DNA from: HLUCCA09 sp038745585
Lineage (GTDB): Bacteria; Pseudomonadota; Alphaproteobacteria; Rhodobacterales; Rhodobacteraceae
Assembly (NCBI GenBank): GCA_038745585.1
Contig: JBCDLH010000008.1
Coordinates: 1 to 64,000, forward strand
DNA: 64,000 nucleotides
Direction: 5' to 3'
Part shown: positions 51,666-60,519 of the stretch, in pieces
How positions within the stretch are numbered: the first letter of the stretch is position 1
Layout of the letters: every line of letters begins with the position of its first letter
Program-made: the position numbers and the translations under genes
Notes under the pieces: generated by a model
Database searches by the model: none
What the model was told of the DNA's origin: nothing
Seen by the model: the letters and a program-made list of their open reading frames with translations, nothing else

Positions 51666-51759
51666 TGAAAGAGACCGGGCGGGGTGATCCGGTGTCGGAC
51701 AGGCCGCCCGCCTTCGGTCGGCCCTCCGTCTGTACCCGCCCCACATTTTGGGAGTTCGC

Positions 51760-52155
51760 ATGGTGCGGCCGGGAGAGACCGTTGACCTGATCGTATGCAT
51801 CAAGTGCAGGACCGAGGGCAGCGTCCCTGAGGCGGAAGACCGCCCGGGAGCGGCTTTCTATCAGCGGCTTGCCGAGAGCCCTCCCGCCGGCGTGTCGGTG
51901 GTTGCGGCCGAGTGCCTCTCGAATTGCATGCAGGGCTGCACGATCGCGCTCCGCGGCCCGGGCCGCTGGACCTACGTTTATGGCCGTTTTGACCCCGCGA
52001 CTGACGCCGAACTCGTCGTGGACGGCGCGGCAAAGTACGCTGCAACGCCGGACGGCCTGGTGCCCTGGCGTGTGCGGCCCGAACACTTTCGCAAAAACTG
52101 CATCGCGCGCATTCCGCCGCTCGATCCCCCCATGCCCAATCTCGGAGAGACCTGA
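51760..52155 (+). CDS. DUF1636 ferredoxin-like protein
   Basis: The 131-residue cytoplasmic protein belongs to DUF1636, often found next to cobW and annotated as a 2Fe-2S metal-binding protein. Cysteines lie in IVCIKCRT (about 13-16) and ECLSNCMQGCTI (about 51-59), an arrangement close to thioredoxin-like ferredoxins. TTTTGGGAG before ATG 51760 supports the start over the frame from 51748. It is the first gene behind the riboswitch and ends 1 base before cobW. A role in metal delivery for cobalamin is inferred from context. Confidence 0.88.
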   Translation: MVRPGETVDLIVCIKCRTEGSVPEAEDRPGAAFYQRLAESPPAGVSVVAAECLSNCMQGCTIALRGPGRWTYVYGRFDPATDAELVVDGAAKYAATPDGLVPWRVRPEHFRKNCIARIPPLDPPMPNLGET

Positions 52156-52156
52156 C

Positions 52157-53212
52157 ATGGCCAGCCTAGAGAAACTCCCCGTCACCGTCGTTACCGGCTT
52201 TCTCGGCTCGGGGAAGACAACGCTCATCTCAAAGCTCATGCAAAATCCGGGCGGCAAGCGGCTGGCGATCGTCGTCAACGAATTTGGCGATGTCGGGGTC
52301 GACGGCCAGATCCTCAAAGGTTGTGCCATCCCCGACTGCCCCGCCGAAAACATCGTCGAACTGGCCAATGGCTGCATCTGCTGCACGGTGGCGGATGATT
52401 TCATCCCGACCATCGAAGCGCTGATGGCGCTCGAGCCGCGCCCAGATCACATCCTGATCGAGACATCGGGGCTTGCCTTGCCAAAGCCACTTCTAAAGGC
52501 CTTCGACTGGCCCGACATCCGCTCCAAGATCACAGTCGACGGCGTGATCGCGCTTGCCGATGCCGAGGCGGTGGCCGCGGGCCGCTTTGCGCCCAATGTC
52601 GCCGCCGTCGATGCCCAGCGGCGTGCCGACGAGAGCATCGACCACGAGACGCCGCTTGCGGAGGTCTTCGGGGACCAGATCGCGTGTGCCGACATCGTCC
52701 TGCTCACCAAGCCCGATCTCGCCGGGCCCGAGGGCGTCGCGCAAGCGAAAGCGGTTATCGAGGCCGAGGCGCCGCGTCCGCTGCCTGTGCTCGAAGTGGC
52801 CGAAGGCGCGGTCGATCCGCGCGTGATCCTAGGGCTCGAAGCCGCCGCGGAAGACGACATGGAGGCGCGGCCAAGCCACCACGATGGGCATGACGACCAC
52901 GAGCATGACGATTTCGACAGTATGGTGATCGACATTCCCGAGGTCGCCGATCCAACCGAGCTTGTGGCCCGCATCACCGACCTGGCTGCGCAACAGAACA
53001 TCCTCCGCGTCAAAGGATACGCCGCCGTCGCGGGCAAGCCGATGCGCCTTCTCGTACAGGCCGTGGGCACGCGCATCCGGCATCAATACGACCGACCATG
53101 GACGCCCGCAGAGGGGCGCCGCGGCCGCCTCGTGGTGATAGCCGAACACCATGACATCGATGCCGAACTGATCCAGAATGTCCTCGTGCCGGGCCGCCAC
53201 GCGGCCGAATAG
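52157..53212 (+). CDS. cobW: CobW GTP-binding metal chaperone
   Basis: CobW is a GTPase thought to deliver cobalt to the CobNST chelatase. The 351-residue protein has Walker A TGFLGSGKTT (about 12-21), the metal-binding ELANGCICCTV (CxCC, about 72-82), LIETSGLALPKP, the GTP motif TKPD and a His/Asp-rich stretch HHDGHDDHEHDD (about 240-251) before the C-terminal CobW domain. It follows DUF1636 by 1 base and precedes cobN by 15 bases, under the same riboswitch. Confidence 0.97.
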   Translation: MASLEKLPVTVVTGFLGSGKTTLISKLMQNPGGKRLAIVVNEFGDVGVDGQILKGCAIPDCPAENIVELANGCICCTVADDFIPTIEALMALEPRPDHILIETSGLALPKPLLKAFDWPDIRSKITVDGVIALADAEAVAAGRFAPNVAAVDAQRRADESIDHETPLAEVFGDQIACADIVLLTKPDLAGPEGVAQAKAVIEAEAPRPLPVLEVAEGAVDPRVILGLEAAAEDDMEARPSHHDGHDDHEHDDFDSMVIDIPEVADPTELVARITDLAAQQNILRVKGYAAVAGKPMRLLVQAVGTRIRHQYDRPWTPAEGRRGRLVVIAEHHDIDAELIQNVLVPGRHAAE

Positions 53213-53227
53213 CCGGGAACGCCCGCG

Positions 53228-56200
53228 ATGCATGTCATCTTCCGCGAGAGCCATGGGCTCGAGGAAACGGAAACGCCGACCGATCTGGGACAAGCACCCG
53301 CGGATCTCGTCGTGCTTTCGTTTTCCGACAGCGACCTTGGCGCCTTCGCGGCAGGCTGGCACCGCGGGGGCGGGCGCGCGGGCCGGCTGCCCTCGCTCCG
53401 TCTCGCGAACATCGCGGCGCTAAAGCACCCGCTCTCGGTCGACACGTATGTCGCGCAAACGCTTGCCGGGGCGAAGGGCATCCTGATCCGCCTGATCGGC
53501 GGCGTCCCCTATTGGCCCTACGGGCTCCAACAGATCGAGGCTTTGGCACGCGCCAAGGGCATCGCGCTGGCGGTGCTGCCCGCCGATGGGCGGCCCGATG
53601 CCCGGCTCGATGCCGCCTCGACAGTCCCTGCCTCGACGCTGCACCGGCTGAGCGATCTCTGCGCCACAGGTGGCGCCGTGGCCGCGCAGGCGGCGCTGGC
53701 GCAGATGGCGCTCGCGGCCGGGCTCTATGCCGGGCCCGTCCCCGGAGCAAAGAGCCTGCCGCCGACGGGCGCTTGGACGCCCGAAGACGGTGTTGTCTGC
53801 CCAGAGCACTTTGACGAAGGCGCGGGCGCGCCCCTTGCGCTCATCGTCTTTTACCGCTCATACCTCGTCGCCGCAGATCTCGCGCCGATCGAAAGCCTTT
53901 TTGCGGCCCTGCGCCAGAAGGGATTTGCTGTTCTCGGCCTCTTTGCCCCCTCTCTCAAGGCGCCTGATGCGCGCGACTGGCTTGAGCACCATATCCCGGC
54001 CCTCGGGCCGGCTGTGATCGTCAACGCAACGTCCTTTTCCGGGCGCGGGTCGTCTGGCGCTTCACCTCTCGATGCGGGCGGTGTGCCCGTCTTCCAAGTC
54101 GCGCTGGCAACGTCGACGCGCGCCGCTTGGGCCGAGGCCGAGCGCGGGCTCTCGCCGGCCGATCTTGCCATGCATGTCGTCCTGCCAGAGGTCGATGGCC
54201 GCCTCTTTGCCGGCGTGGCCTCGTTCAAGGAGCCCGGCGAGACGGATCCCGACCTGCAATTCGCTCGCTATGCGCACCGACCCGAGCCGTCTCGGATCAG
54301 CGCCATCGCAGCCAGGATCGCGGCGTGGTATCGCCTGTCGAGACGGCCGCAGGCCGCGCGGCGCCTCGCCTTGGTCCTTTCGACCTATCCCGGGCGCGAT
54401 TGGAACATGGCACATGCTGTCGGGCTCGACGCGCTGAGCTCGGCCGAGGCGATCCTGACCGATCTCGAAGGACGCGGGCACAGCATCACACCCGGCGCGC
54501 CGCTTCATGAATCGCTCGCGACAGAGCGCATCCGTTGGCCGGTGACCGCGTATGAAGCGGCGCTGGCGCACCTGCCGGCGCAACTGCGGAACGACCTTTA
54601 CGCCGCCTGGGGCGCGCCGGAGACCGATGTCGACGTCCGCGGCGACGCCTTCGCCTTTGCTGCCCTGCGTCGCGGCAAGGCGCTCGTCGCGCTCCAGCCG
54701 GAACGCGGCCTGCCGCAGGCGCGCGAGGACGAGTATCACGACCTCTCCCGCGTGCCGCGCCACGCCTATGTCGCCTTCTACCTCTGGCTGCGGGCACAGG
54801 CCGATGCGCTCATTCATATCGGCGCACACGGCACGCTCGAATGGCTGCCGGGCAAGGCTGTCGCTCTGTCGGACGCGTGCTGGCCCGAGGCGCTGGTGGG
54901 CGACCTGCCGGTGATCTACCCTTTCATCGTAAACGACCCCGGCGAAGCGGCGCAGGCGAAACGGCGCATCGGCGCGGTCACGCTCGGGCATATCCCGCCG
55001 CCCTTGAAAGCGTCGAAAACGCCCCAGCGCCTGTCGCGCCTCGAAGCGCTGCTCGACGAATTCTCCAACGCCGACGGCCTCGACCCGCGGCGGCGGGACC
55101 GGCTGATGGCCGATATCCGTGACGAAGCACAGGCCTTGGGCGTCGAGAGCGATCTCGGTATCGCCGCGGCAAGCTGCCCAGCCGAGGCGCTCACCCGCAT
55201 CGACCGCTTCGTCTGCGACGTGAAGGAGAGTCAGTTTGGCGACGGGCTGCATGTCTGGGGTCGCGCTCCCGCAGCCCCTGGCGCGTTTGATACCGCCGCT
55301 TCGGCAGGCGCAGAGCGGCAGGCCCTTCTCGACACGCTCGATGGCCGCTGGATCGAGCCCGGCCCCTCGGGCTCGCCCTATCGCGGGCGGACCGATGTGC
55401 TGCCCACAGGGCGAAACCTCTTCACCACCGACCCGCGAAGCGTGCCGACGCGCGCCGCGTTTCGGCAGGGCGTGGCGCTGGCCGAGGAGCTGATCCGGCG
55501 CCACCTGCAGGACGAAGGCGACTGGCCACGCGGGGTCGTCGTCGACCTCTGGGGCTCGGCGACGATGCGCACCGCAGGTGAGGAGTTTGCGATGGCCCTC
55601 GCGCTCCTCGGCGTGCGCCCAGCCTGGGACGACGGCTCGGAGCGGGTCGCAGGGATCGAAGTCCTGCCGATCGCAGAGCTCGACCGCCCGCGCGTCGACG
55701 TGACACTGCGGGTCTCGGGCCTCTTTCGCGATGTGTTTCCGACGCTTTCTGCACTCTTCCAGCAAGCCGTGCGTGCCCTAGCGGCGCGCGATGAGGCTGC
55801 TGACTGGAACCCCTATGTTGGGCGCGAGGGGCCGCGTGTCTATGGCCCGGCCCCGGGCAGTTTTGGCCTCGGTATGGGCCCCGCGCTCGGTGACTATTCC
55901 AACGCAGGGCGACAGGCCGCCGGAGCGGCATGGCTCGCTGCTTCAAGCTGGGCGCTCGATGGGGACCGGCAGCGTCGCGATCCCGAAGGCTTGCAGGCCC
56001 GGGTCGCCCAAGCCGACGCATTTGTGCATCTGCAAGACCTGCCGGAGACGGACCTGCTGCTCGCGGAGGATTACGCCAGCCATGAGGCGGGTTTCGCGGC
56101 GGCCCAAAACATCGTCGGCGGGTCTGCGCAGCTCTACCACCTCGACAATACCGACCCGTCGCGCCCGCGCGCGCGCGCGCTGCCCGAGGAGATCGCCCGT

Positions 56201-56515
56201 GTCGTCCAAGCCCGCGCAACGAACCCGGATTGGATCAACGGTATGCGCCGTCACGGGTTTCGCGGTGCGGCAGAAATCGCGGCGACGCTGGAGAATATGG
56301 CGGCCTTCGCGCATTTGGCGGGTGTTGTTGGGCCGCACCTCTTCGATCAGTTCTGGGACGCGACGCTCGGCGATCCGTCGGTCAGCGCATTCCTCGAAGC
56401 CGCCAATCCCGCAGCGCTTGCGGCCATGCGCACGCGCTTTGCCGAATTGCACAGCAGCGGGCTTTGGCCATCGCGCCGCAACGCGATCCTCGCGGCGTTG
56501 GAGACGGGCGTATGA
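53228..56515 (+). CDS. cobN: Aerobic cobaltochelatase subunit CobN
   Basis: CobN is the large subunit of the ATP-dependent CobNST complex that inserts cobalt into hydrogenobyrinate a,c-diamide. At 1095 residues it is in the range of alphaproteobacterial CobN and homologous to magnesium chelatase BchH. HIGAHGTLEWLPGKAVALSDACWPEALVGDLPVIYPFIVNDPGEA (about 520-565) is the conserved chelatase core, with DLWGSATMRTAGEEFAMALALLGVRPAWD further on. No cobS or cobT is in the window. The downstream gene starts by ATGA overlap. Confidence 0.97.
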   Translation: MHVIFRESHGLEETETPTDLGQAPADLVVLSFSDSDLGAFAAGWHRGGGRAGRLPSLRLANIAALKHPLSVDTYVAQTLAGAKGILIRLIGGVPYWPYGLQQIEALARAKGIALAVLPADGRPDARLDAASTVPASTLHRLSDLCATGGAVAAQAALAQMALAAGLYAGPVPGAKSLPPTGAWTPEDGVVCPEHFDEGAGAPLALIVFYRSYLVAADLAPIESLFAALRQKGFAVLGLFAPSLKAPDARDWLEHHIPALGPAVIVNATSFSGRGSSGASPLDAGGVPVFQVALATSTRAAWAEAERGLSPADLAMHVVLPEVDGRLFAGVASFKEPGETDPDLQFARYAHRPEPSRISAIAARIAAWYRLSRRPQAARRLALVLSTYPGRDWNMAHAVGLDALSSAEAILTDLEGRGHSITPGAPLHESLATERIRWPVTAYEAALAHLPAQLRNDLYAAWGAPETDVDVRGDAFAFAALRRGKALVALQPERGLPQAREDEYHDLSRVPRHAYVAFYLWLRAQADALIHIGAHGTLEWLPGKAVALSDACWPEALVGDLPVIYPFIVNDPGEAAQAKRRIGAVTLGHIPPPLKASKTPQRLSRLEALLDEFSNADGLDPRRRDRLMADIRDEAQALGVESDLGIAAASCPAEALTRIDRFVCDVKESQFGDGLHVWGRAPAAPGAFDTAASAGAERQALLDTLDGRWIEPGPSGSPYRGRTDVLPTGRNLFTTDPRSVPTRAAFRQGVALAEELIRRHLQDEGDWPRGVVVDLWGSATMRTAGEEFAMALALLGVRPAWDDGSERVAGIEVLPIAELDRPRVDVTLRVSGLFRDVFPTLSALFQQAVRALAARDEAADWNPYVGREGPRVYGPAPGSFGLGMGPALGDYSNAGRQAAGAAWLAASSWALDGDRQRRDPEGLQARVAQADAFVHLQDLPETDLLLAEDYASHEAGFAAAQNIVGGSAQLYHLDNTDPSRPRARALPEEIARVVQARATNPDWINGMRRHGFRGAAEIAATLENMAAFAHLAGVVGPHLFDQFWDATLGDPSVSAFLEAANPAALAAMRTRFAELHSSGLWPSRRNAILAALETGV

Positions 56516-57684
56516 GCGCCCCGGCGATCCGCGGCTGGTGCCCCGGCGCGCACCGCCCGATGGCCTCAGGCGACGGGCTCGTGGTGCGCGTCCGCCCGCC
56601 TCAGGGCGCGCTCACCGCCGCCCAGGCGCAGGGGATCGCCGCGCTTGCGGAGCGCTTTGGCAACGGTCTTATCGATCTGACGAGCCGCGCCAATATACAA
56701 ATCCGGGGCGTCGCAGAGGACGAACATCCTAAGTTATTGGACGAGCTTGCTGCGCTAAGCCTCCTTGAACCCGACAGCGACGTCGAGGGGCGCCGCAACA
56801 TCATTGTCGACCCGTTCGCGCCACGGGAAGCAGAAGATCGCGCGCGGAGGATCGCCACTGGCCTCACCGATGGTCTTTGTATGCCCGAGTTTGCGCGGCT
56901 GCCCTCAAAGTTCGGCTTCGTGATCGATATCGGCCGCAGACGACATCTCTCGGCCGTCAGTGGCGACATCCGCATCGAGGCGTCGGGCGACGCGCTCATC
57001 GTTCGCGCGGATGGACGCGACACCGGCCGCGTCGTGCCGTCATCCGATGCGGCCTTTCGAACGGCGCTCGATCTCGCGCGTTGGTTTATCGCGTCCGGAG
57101 GCGTTAGCGCGGATGGGCGCGGCCGAATGGCCCGTCACCGCGATGGCGGGGCCGTGCTGCCCGCCGCGTTTGCGGGCTCTGCGCTCCCCAACGAGGCCGC
57201 GCCGCCGCCACGTTTGGGCGTTCGCACAGATGGTATTTTGGTGGGCCTCGCGTTCGGTCAGCTCACCGCGTCGCTCTTAGAGAGCCTTGCCAGCGTCGCG
57301 ATGCGGGGCCTCCGGATAACACCGTGGCGCATGGTGTTTGTGCCTGGCTTGGCGGACGCGCGCCTGCTCGAGGGCCATGACGCGCTCTTGACCGACCCGC
57401 GCGATCGTTTGCTGCGGGTCCATGCCTGCTCGGGTGCGCCGCGCTGCCCGCAGGCCAGTGTCGACACACGAAGTCTCGCGCGCGCCCTGGCAGAGCGTGC
57501 GCCCGCCAGCGCGACGCTTCATGTGTCGGGATGCGCCAAGGGATGTGCCCTGCCCGGTCGGGCCGATCTGACGCTTGTCGGGCGCCAGGGTCGCTTCGAT
57601 CTTGTCAGGGACGGCACACCGTGGGATGACCCGCTCCGCCGCGGGATAGACCCTCGGGACGTGTCGGAGATCATTGGCGGCTAG
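56512..57684 (+). CDS. cobG: Precorrin-3B synthase
   Basis: CobG is a mono-oxygenase that converts precorrin-3A to precorrin-3B, using an Fe-S cluster and oxygen, and marks the aerobic route. The 390-residue protein resembles half of a sulfite/nitrite reductase: DLTSRANIQIRGV (about 56-68), GLCMPEFARLPSKFGFVIDIG, and cluster cysteines in CSGAPRCPQA (C-x5-C, about 305-311) and SGCAKGCALPG (C-x3-C, about 342-346). ATG 56512 overlaps the cobN stop. Some Rhodobacter relatives use CobZ in its place; this organism keeps CobG. Confidence 0.95.
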   Translation: MSAPAIRGWCPGAHRPMASGDGLVVRVRPPQGALTAAQAQGIAALAERFGNGLIDLTSRANIQIRGVAEDEHPKLLDELAALSLLEPDSDVEGRRNIIVDPFAPREAEDRARRIATGLTDGLCMPEFARLPSKFGFVIDIGRRRHLSAVSGDIRIEASGDALIVRADGRDTGRVVPSSDAAFRTALDLARWFIASGGVSADGRGRMARHRDGGAVLPAAFAGSALPNEAAPPPRLGVRTDGILVGLAFGQLTASLLESLASVAMRGLRITPWRMVFVPGLADARLLEGHDALLTDPRDRLLRVHACSGAPRCPQASVDTRSLARALAERAPASATLHVSGCAKGCALPGRADLTLVGRQGRFDLVRDGTPWDDPLRRGIDPRDVSEIIGG

Positions 57685-57687
57685 CCC

Positions 57688-58317
57688 ATGCCCTATTCCT
57701 ACGAAACCGACGGCGCGGCGATCTATGCAACGAGCTTTGCCACGATCCGCGCCGAGGCAGATCTGGCGCGCTTCGACCCCGACGAGGAGCAGGTTGCGGT
57801 CCGTATGATCCACGCGGCAGGTATGGTGGGGCTTGAGGCGCATGTACGATTTTCGCCCGGGGTCGTGCCGGCGGCGCGCGATGCCCTCGGGGCGGGGGCG
57901 CCGATCCTCTGCGACGCGCGCATGGTGAGCGAGGGCGTCACCCGCACGCGGCTCCCTGCGGCGAACAATGTGCTCTGCACCTTAAAGGAGCCCGAGGTGC
58001 CCGCCCTCGCCGCGTCGCTCGGCACCACCCGATCCGCGGCTGCTTTGGAGCTGTGGAGACCGCATCTGGCGGGCAGTCTCGTGGCCATCGGGAACGCGCC
58101 GACGGCGCTCTTTCACCTCCTCGAAATGCTCGAGGATCCAGGTTGCCCGCGCCCCGCAGCGATCATCGGCTGCCCCGTTGGCTTTGTCGGCGCCGGGGAA
58201 TCCAAGGCCGCGCTCTGGGCGGCGCAGCCCGCGCCGTGTCTAATCGTCGACGGGCGGCTTGGCGGCAGCGCGATCACCGTCGCCGCCATCAACGCCATCG
58301 CAAGCCGCAGCGAATGA
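57688..58317 (+). CDS. cobH: Precorrin-8X methylmutase
   Basis: CobH moves the methyl group from C-11 to C-12 of precorrin-8x to give hydrogenobyrinate. The 209-residue protein has the conserved active-site stretch VRMIHAAGMVGLEAHVRF with the catalytic His (about residue 48), PILCDARMVSEGVTRTRLPA (about 72-91) and GCPVGFVGAGESKAAL (about 153-168). It begins 3 bases after cobG and its last codon overlaps the cobI start. Confidence 0.97.
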   Translation: MPYSYETDGAAIYATSFATIRAEADLARFDPDEEQVAVRMIHAAGMVGLEAHVRFSPGVVPAARDALGAGAPILCDARMVSEGVTRTRLPAANNVLCTLKEPEVPALAASLGTTRSAAALELWRPHLAGSLVAIGNAPTALFHLLEMLEDPGCPRPAAIIGCPVGFVGAGESKAALWAAQPAPCLIVDGRLGGSAITVAAINAIASRSE

Positions 58318-59042
58318 GCGCCGGCACGATCTGGGGCGTGGGCCTCGGCCCCGGCGATCCCGAACTCATGAGCGTTCGCGCTGACCGGCTGGTGCGGGGC
58401 GCACGCCACGTCGCCTACTTCCGCAAGGCCGGGCGCCCGGGACGCGCGCGGACCATCGTCGAGGGAATGCTCCGCGCTGATGCTGCCGAGATACCGATGG
58501 AGTACCCGGTCACCACCGAGATTGCGCTGACCGATCCCAGCTATCCCGCGTGCCTGGCCGCGTTCTATGGGGAAGTAACCGCAAAATTGCGGGACCTGGC
58601 GCGCGCGGGCGAAGAGGTCGCCGTGTTGTGCGAGGGCGATCCGTTCTTCTACGGCTCGTTCATGCATCTCTACACCCGCCTGTCCGAAGATGTGCCTGTC
58701 CGGGTCGTGCCCGCCATCACCGGCATGTCCGCGGCGTGGACGGCGACCGGCCTCCCGGTCACTTGGGGCGACGATGTCCTGACGGTGCTCTTGGGCACGA
58801 TGGCCGTGGAGGAGCTTGCGCGCCGCATGGCGGACGCCGACGCCATCGTGGTGATGAAGGTCGGGCGCAATCTGCCGCGAGTGCGGGCAGCGCTCGAGGA
58901 GGCGGGCAAGCTCGACCGAGCCTGGCTCATCGAATGCGCCAGCATGGCCGAGGAGCGGGTTGTGCCGCTGGCCGATGCGGGCGACCGGACCGTGCCTTAC
59001 TTTTCGATCGTGATCGTCCACGGCCAGGGGCGCCGACCTTGA
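58314..59042 (+). CDS. cobI: Precorrin-2 C20-methyltransferase
   Basis: CobI transfers a methyl group from SAM to C-20 of precorrin-2, giving precorrin-3A. The 242-residue tetrapyrrole methylase shows the first loop GVGLGPGDPELMSVRADRLV, the middle VAVLCEGDPFFYGSFMHLYTRL (about 102-123), VVPAITGMSAAWTATGLP and the C-terminal VVMKVGRNLPRVRAAL. ATG 58314 overlaps cobH (ATGA), and the cobJ start overlaps its stop. Confidence 0.97.
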   Translation: MSAGTIWGVGLGPGDPELMSVRADRLVRGARHVAYFRKAGRPGRARTIVEGMLRADAAEIPMEYPVTTEIALTDPSYPACLAAFYGEVTAKLRDLARAGEEVAVLCEGDPFFYGSFMHLYTRLSEDVPVRVVPAITGMSAAWTATGLPVTWGDDVLTVLLGTMAVEELARRMADADAIVVMKVGRNLPRVRAALEEAGKLDRAWLIECASMAEERVVPLADAGDRTVPYFSIVIVHGQGRRP

Positions 59043-59791
59043 GCGGCTGGCTTGCAATCGTGGGCCTTGGCCCGGGCGACAATGCGCTCGTGACGCCCGA
59101 GGTGACCGCGGCGCTCGGCGCGGCAAGCGATCTCGTGGGCTACGGTCCGTATCTACGCCGCGTTCCGAGCCGTCCCGGACACGTTCTCCACGAGACCGAC
59201 AACCGTGAAGAGTTGGACCGGGCACGTCATGCGCTCGAAATGGCCTTGGCAGGGCGGCGCGTTGCGGTCGTCAGTTCGGGCGATCCGGGCGTCTTTGCCA
59301 TGGCCGCGGCCGTCTTTGAGGCGGTCGAGGCCGGCCCCGAGACCTGGCGTAGCCTCGATATCCGCGTTCTGCCCGGCGTGACGGCGATGCTCGCCGCTGC
59401 CGCGCGGCTCGGCGCGCCGCTCGGGCACGATTTCTGCGCGATCAATCTCAGCGACAACCTTAAGCCGTGGGCGCTTATCGAAAAACGTCTGCGCTTGGCG
59501 GTCGAGGCGGATTTCGCGATCGCCCTCTACAACCCGCGCTCCAAAGCGCGCCCCGAGGGCTTCGGCCGCGCGCTAGTCCTCCTTTCCGAGATATGTGGCG
59601 GGGAGCGTGTGGTCGCTTTTGCGCGCGCTGTCTCGACCGAGGAGGAGACACTTCAGGTCGTTCGCTTGGCCGATGTCGTGCCCGAGATGGCCGACATGCG
59701 CACGGTCGTCTTGATCGGGTCGTCGGCGACACGCCTCATTGCGCGCCAAGGCGTGCCCTTCGTCTACACGCCGAGAGCGGTACCGGTATGA
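59039..59791 (+). CDS. cobJ: Precorrin-3B C17-methyltransferase
   Basis: CobJ methylates C-17 of precorrin-3B and contracts the ring to precorrin-4. The 250-residue protein starts at TTG overlapping the cobI stop (TTGA) and shows WLAIVGLGPGDNALVTPEV, VVSSGDPGVFAMAAAVFEAVE (about 76-96), VLPGVTAMLAAAARLGAPLGHDFCAINLSDNLKPW and ALYNPRSKARPEGFGRAL, all typical of CobJ/CbiH. Its 3' end overlaps by 28 bases the end of the convergent cobK. Confidence 0.97.
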   Translation: MSGWLAIVGLGPGDNALVTPEVTAALGAASDLVGYGPYLRRVPSRPGHVLHETDNREELDRARHALEMALAGRRVAVVSSGDPGVFAMAAAVFEAVEAGPETWRSLDIRVLPGVTAMLAAAARLGAPLGHDFCAINLSDNLKPWALIEKRLRLAVEADFAIALYNPRSKARPEGFGRALVLLSEICGGERVVAFARAVSTEEETLQVVRLADVVPEMADMRTVVLIGSSATRLIARQGVPFVYTPRAVPV

Positions 59792-60519
59792 ACGATCCAA
59801 TCCAGGACCTCAGCCACATCGTGGAGCGCATGTCGTTCCGGCAGCATCGGCCGGTCGATCATCACAACGGGAAGGTCAAGCGCACGGGCCGCGGCGATCT
59901 TGGCGTAGGCGCCCGTGCCACCGCTGTTCTTGGATACGACAAGTTCGATCCCGTGATCCTCCATCAGTCGCCGGTCCGAGGCGGCATCGAACGGCCCGCG
60001 ATCCACGACGATCTTCGTCTCCAGCAGCGGCAAGGGAATTGCTGGGGGATCGACCAGGCGCAGGAGATAGCGATGCTGCTGGTGCGGCGCGAACGCCGCC
60101 AGATGCATGCGTCCTACGGCCAGCATGACATGGGTCCGCGGCCGGTCGAGCGCGGCAACCGCGCCCGCGATGTCGGGGACGCATTGCCAGCGATCGCCCG
60201 CCTGCGCGCGCCATGCCGGCCGGGTCAAGGCCACGAGCGGCACACCGGTCGCTGCAGAGGCTGCCACGGCGTTGCGGCTCATCCGCACCGCAAACGGATG
60301 CGTGGCGTCGACGATGTGGCTGATCCCGGCCTCCCGCAGATAGGCCGCCAGCCCCTCGGCGCCGCCAAAGCCGCCGACGCGTTGCGGAAGGGGCTGGCGC
60401 AGGGGCCGCGTGACGCGGCCGGCGAACGACACGGTGCCGTTCAGCCCGCGATCGGCGACCGCCCGGGCGAGGGCCGTCGCCTCGGTCGTTCCGGCAAGGA
60501 TAAGAACGCTGGGTGCCAT
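59764..60519 (-). CDS. cobK: Precorrin-6A reductase
   Basis: CobK reduces precorrin-6A with NADPH to precorrin-6B. The 251-residue protein has LILAGTTEATALARAV at the N-terminus, HIVDATHPFAVRMSRNAVAA (about 77-96), LAVGRMHLAAF and VVSKNSGGTGAYAKIAAARAL (about 204-224). It is the only cob gene on the minus strand here. It overlaps cobJ at its 3' end, and its ATG shares the tetranucleotide CATG (60517-60520) with the cobL ATG, leaving no intergenic promoter space. Confidence 0.96.
   Translation of the reverse strand: MAPSVLILAGTTEATALARAVADRGLNGTVSFAGRVTRPLRQPLPQRVGGFGGAEGLAAYLREAGISHIVDATHPFAVRMSRNAVAASAATGVPLVALTRPAWRAQAGDRWQCVPDIAGAVAALDRPRTHVMLAVGRMHLAAFAPHQQHRYLLRLVDPPAIPLPLLETKIVVDRGPFDAASDRRLMEDHGIELVVSKNSGGTGAYAKIAAARALDLPVVMIDRPMLPERHALHDVAEVLDWIVHTGTALGV

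Noticed and set aside
54062..55765. 567-residue minus-strand frame opposite cobN
   Set aside because: It lies wholly within cobN, whose chelatase motifs are unmistakable.
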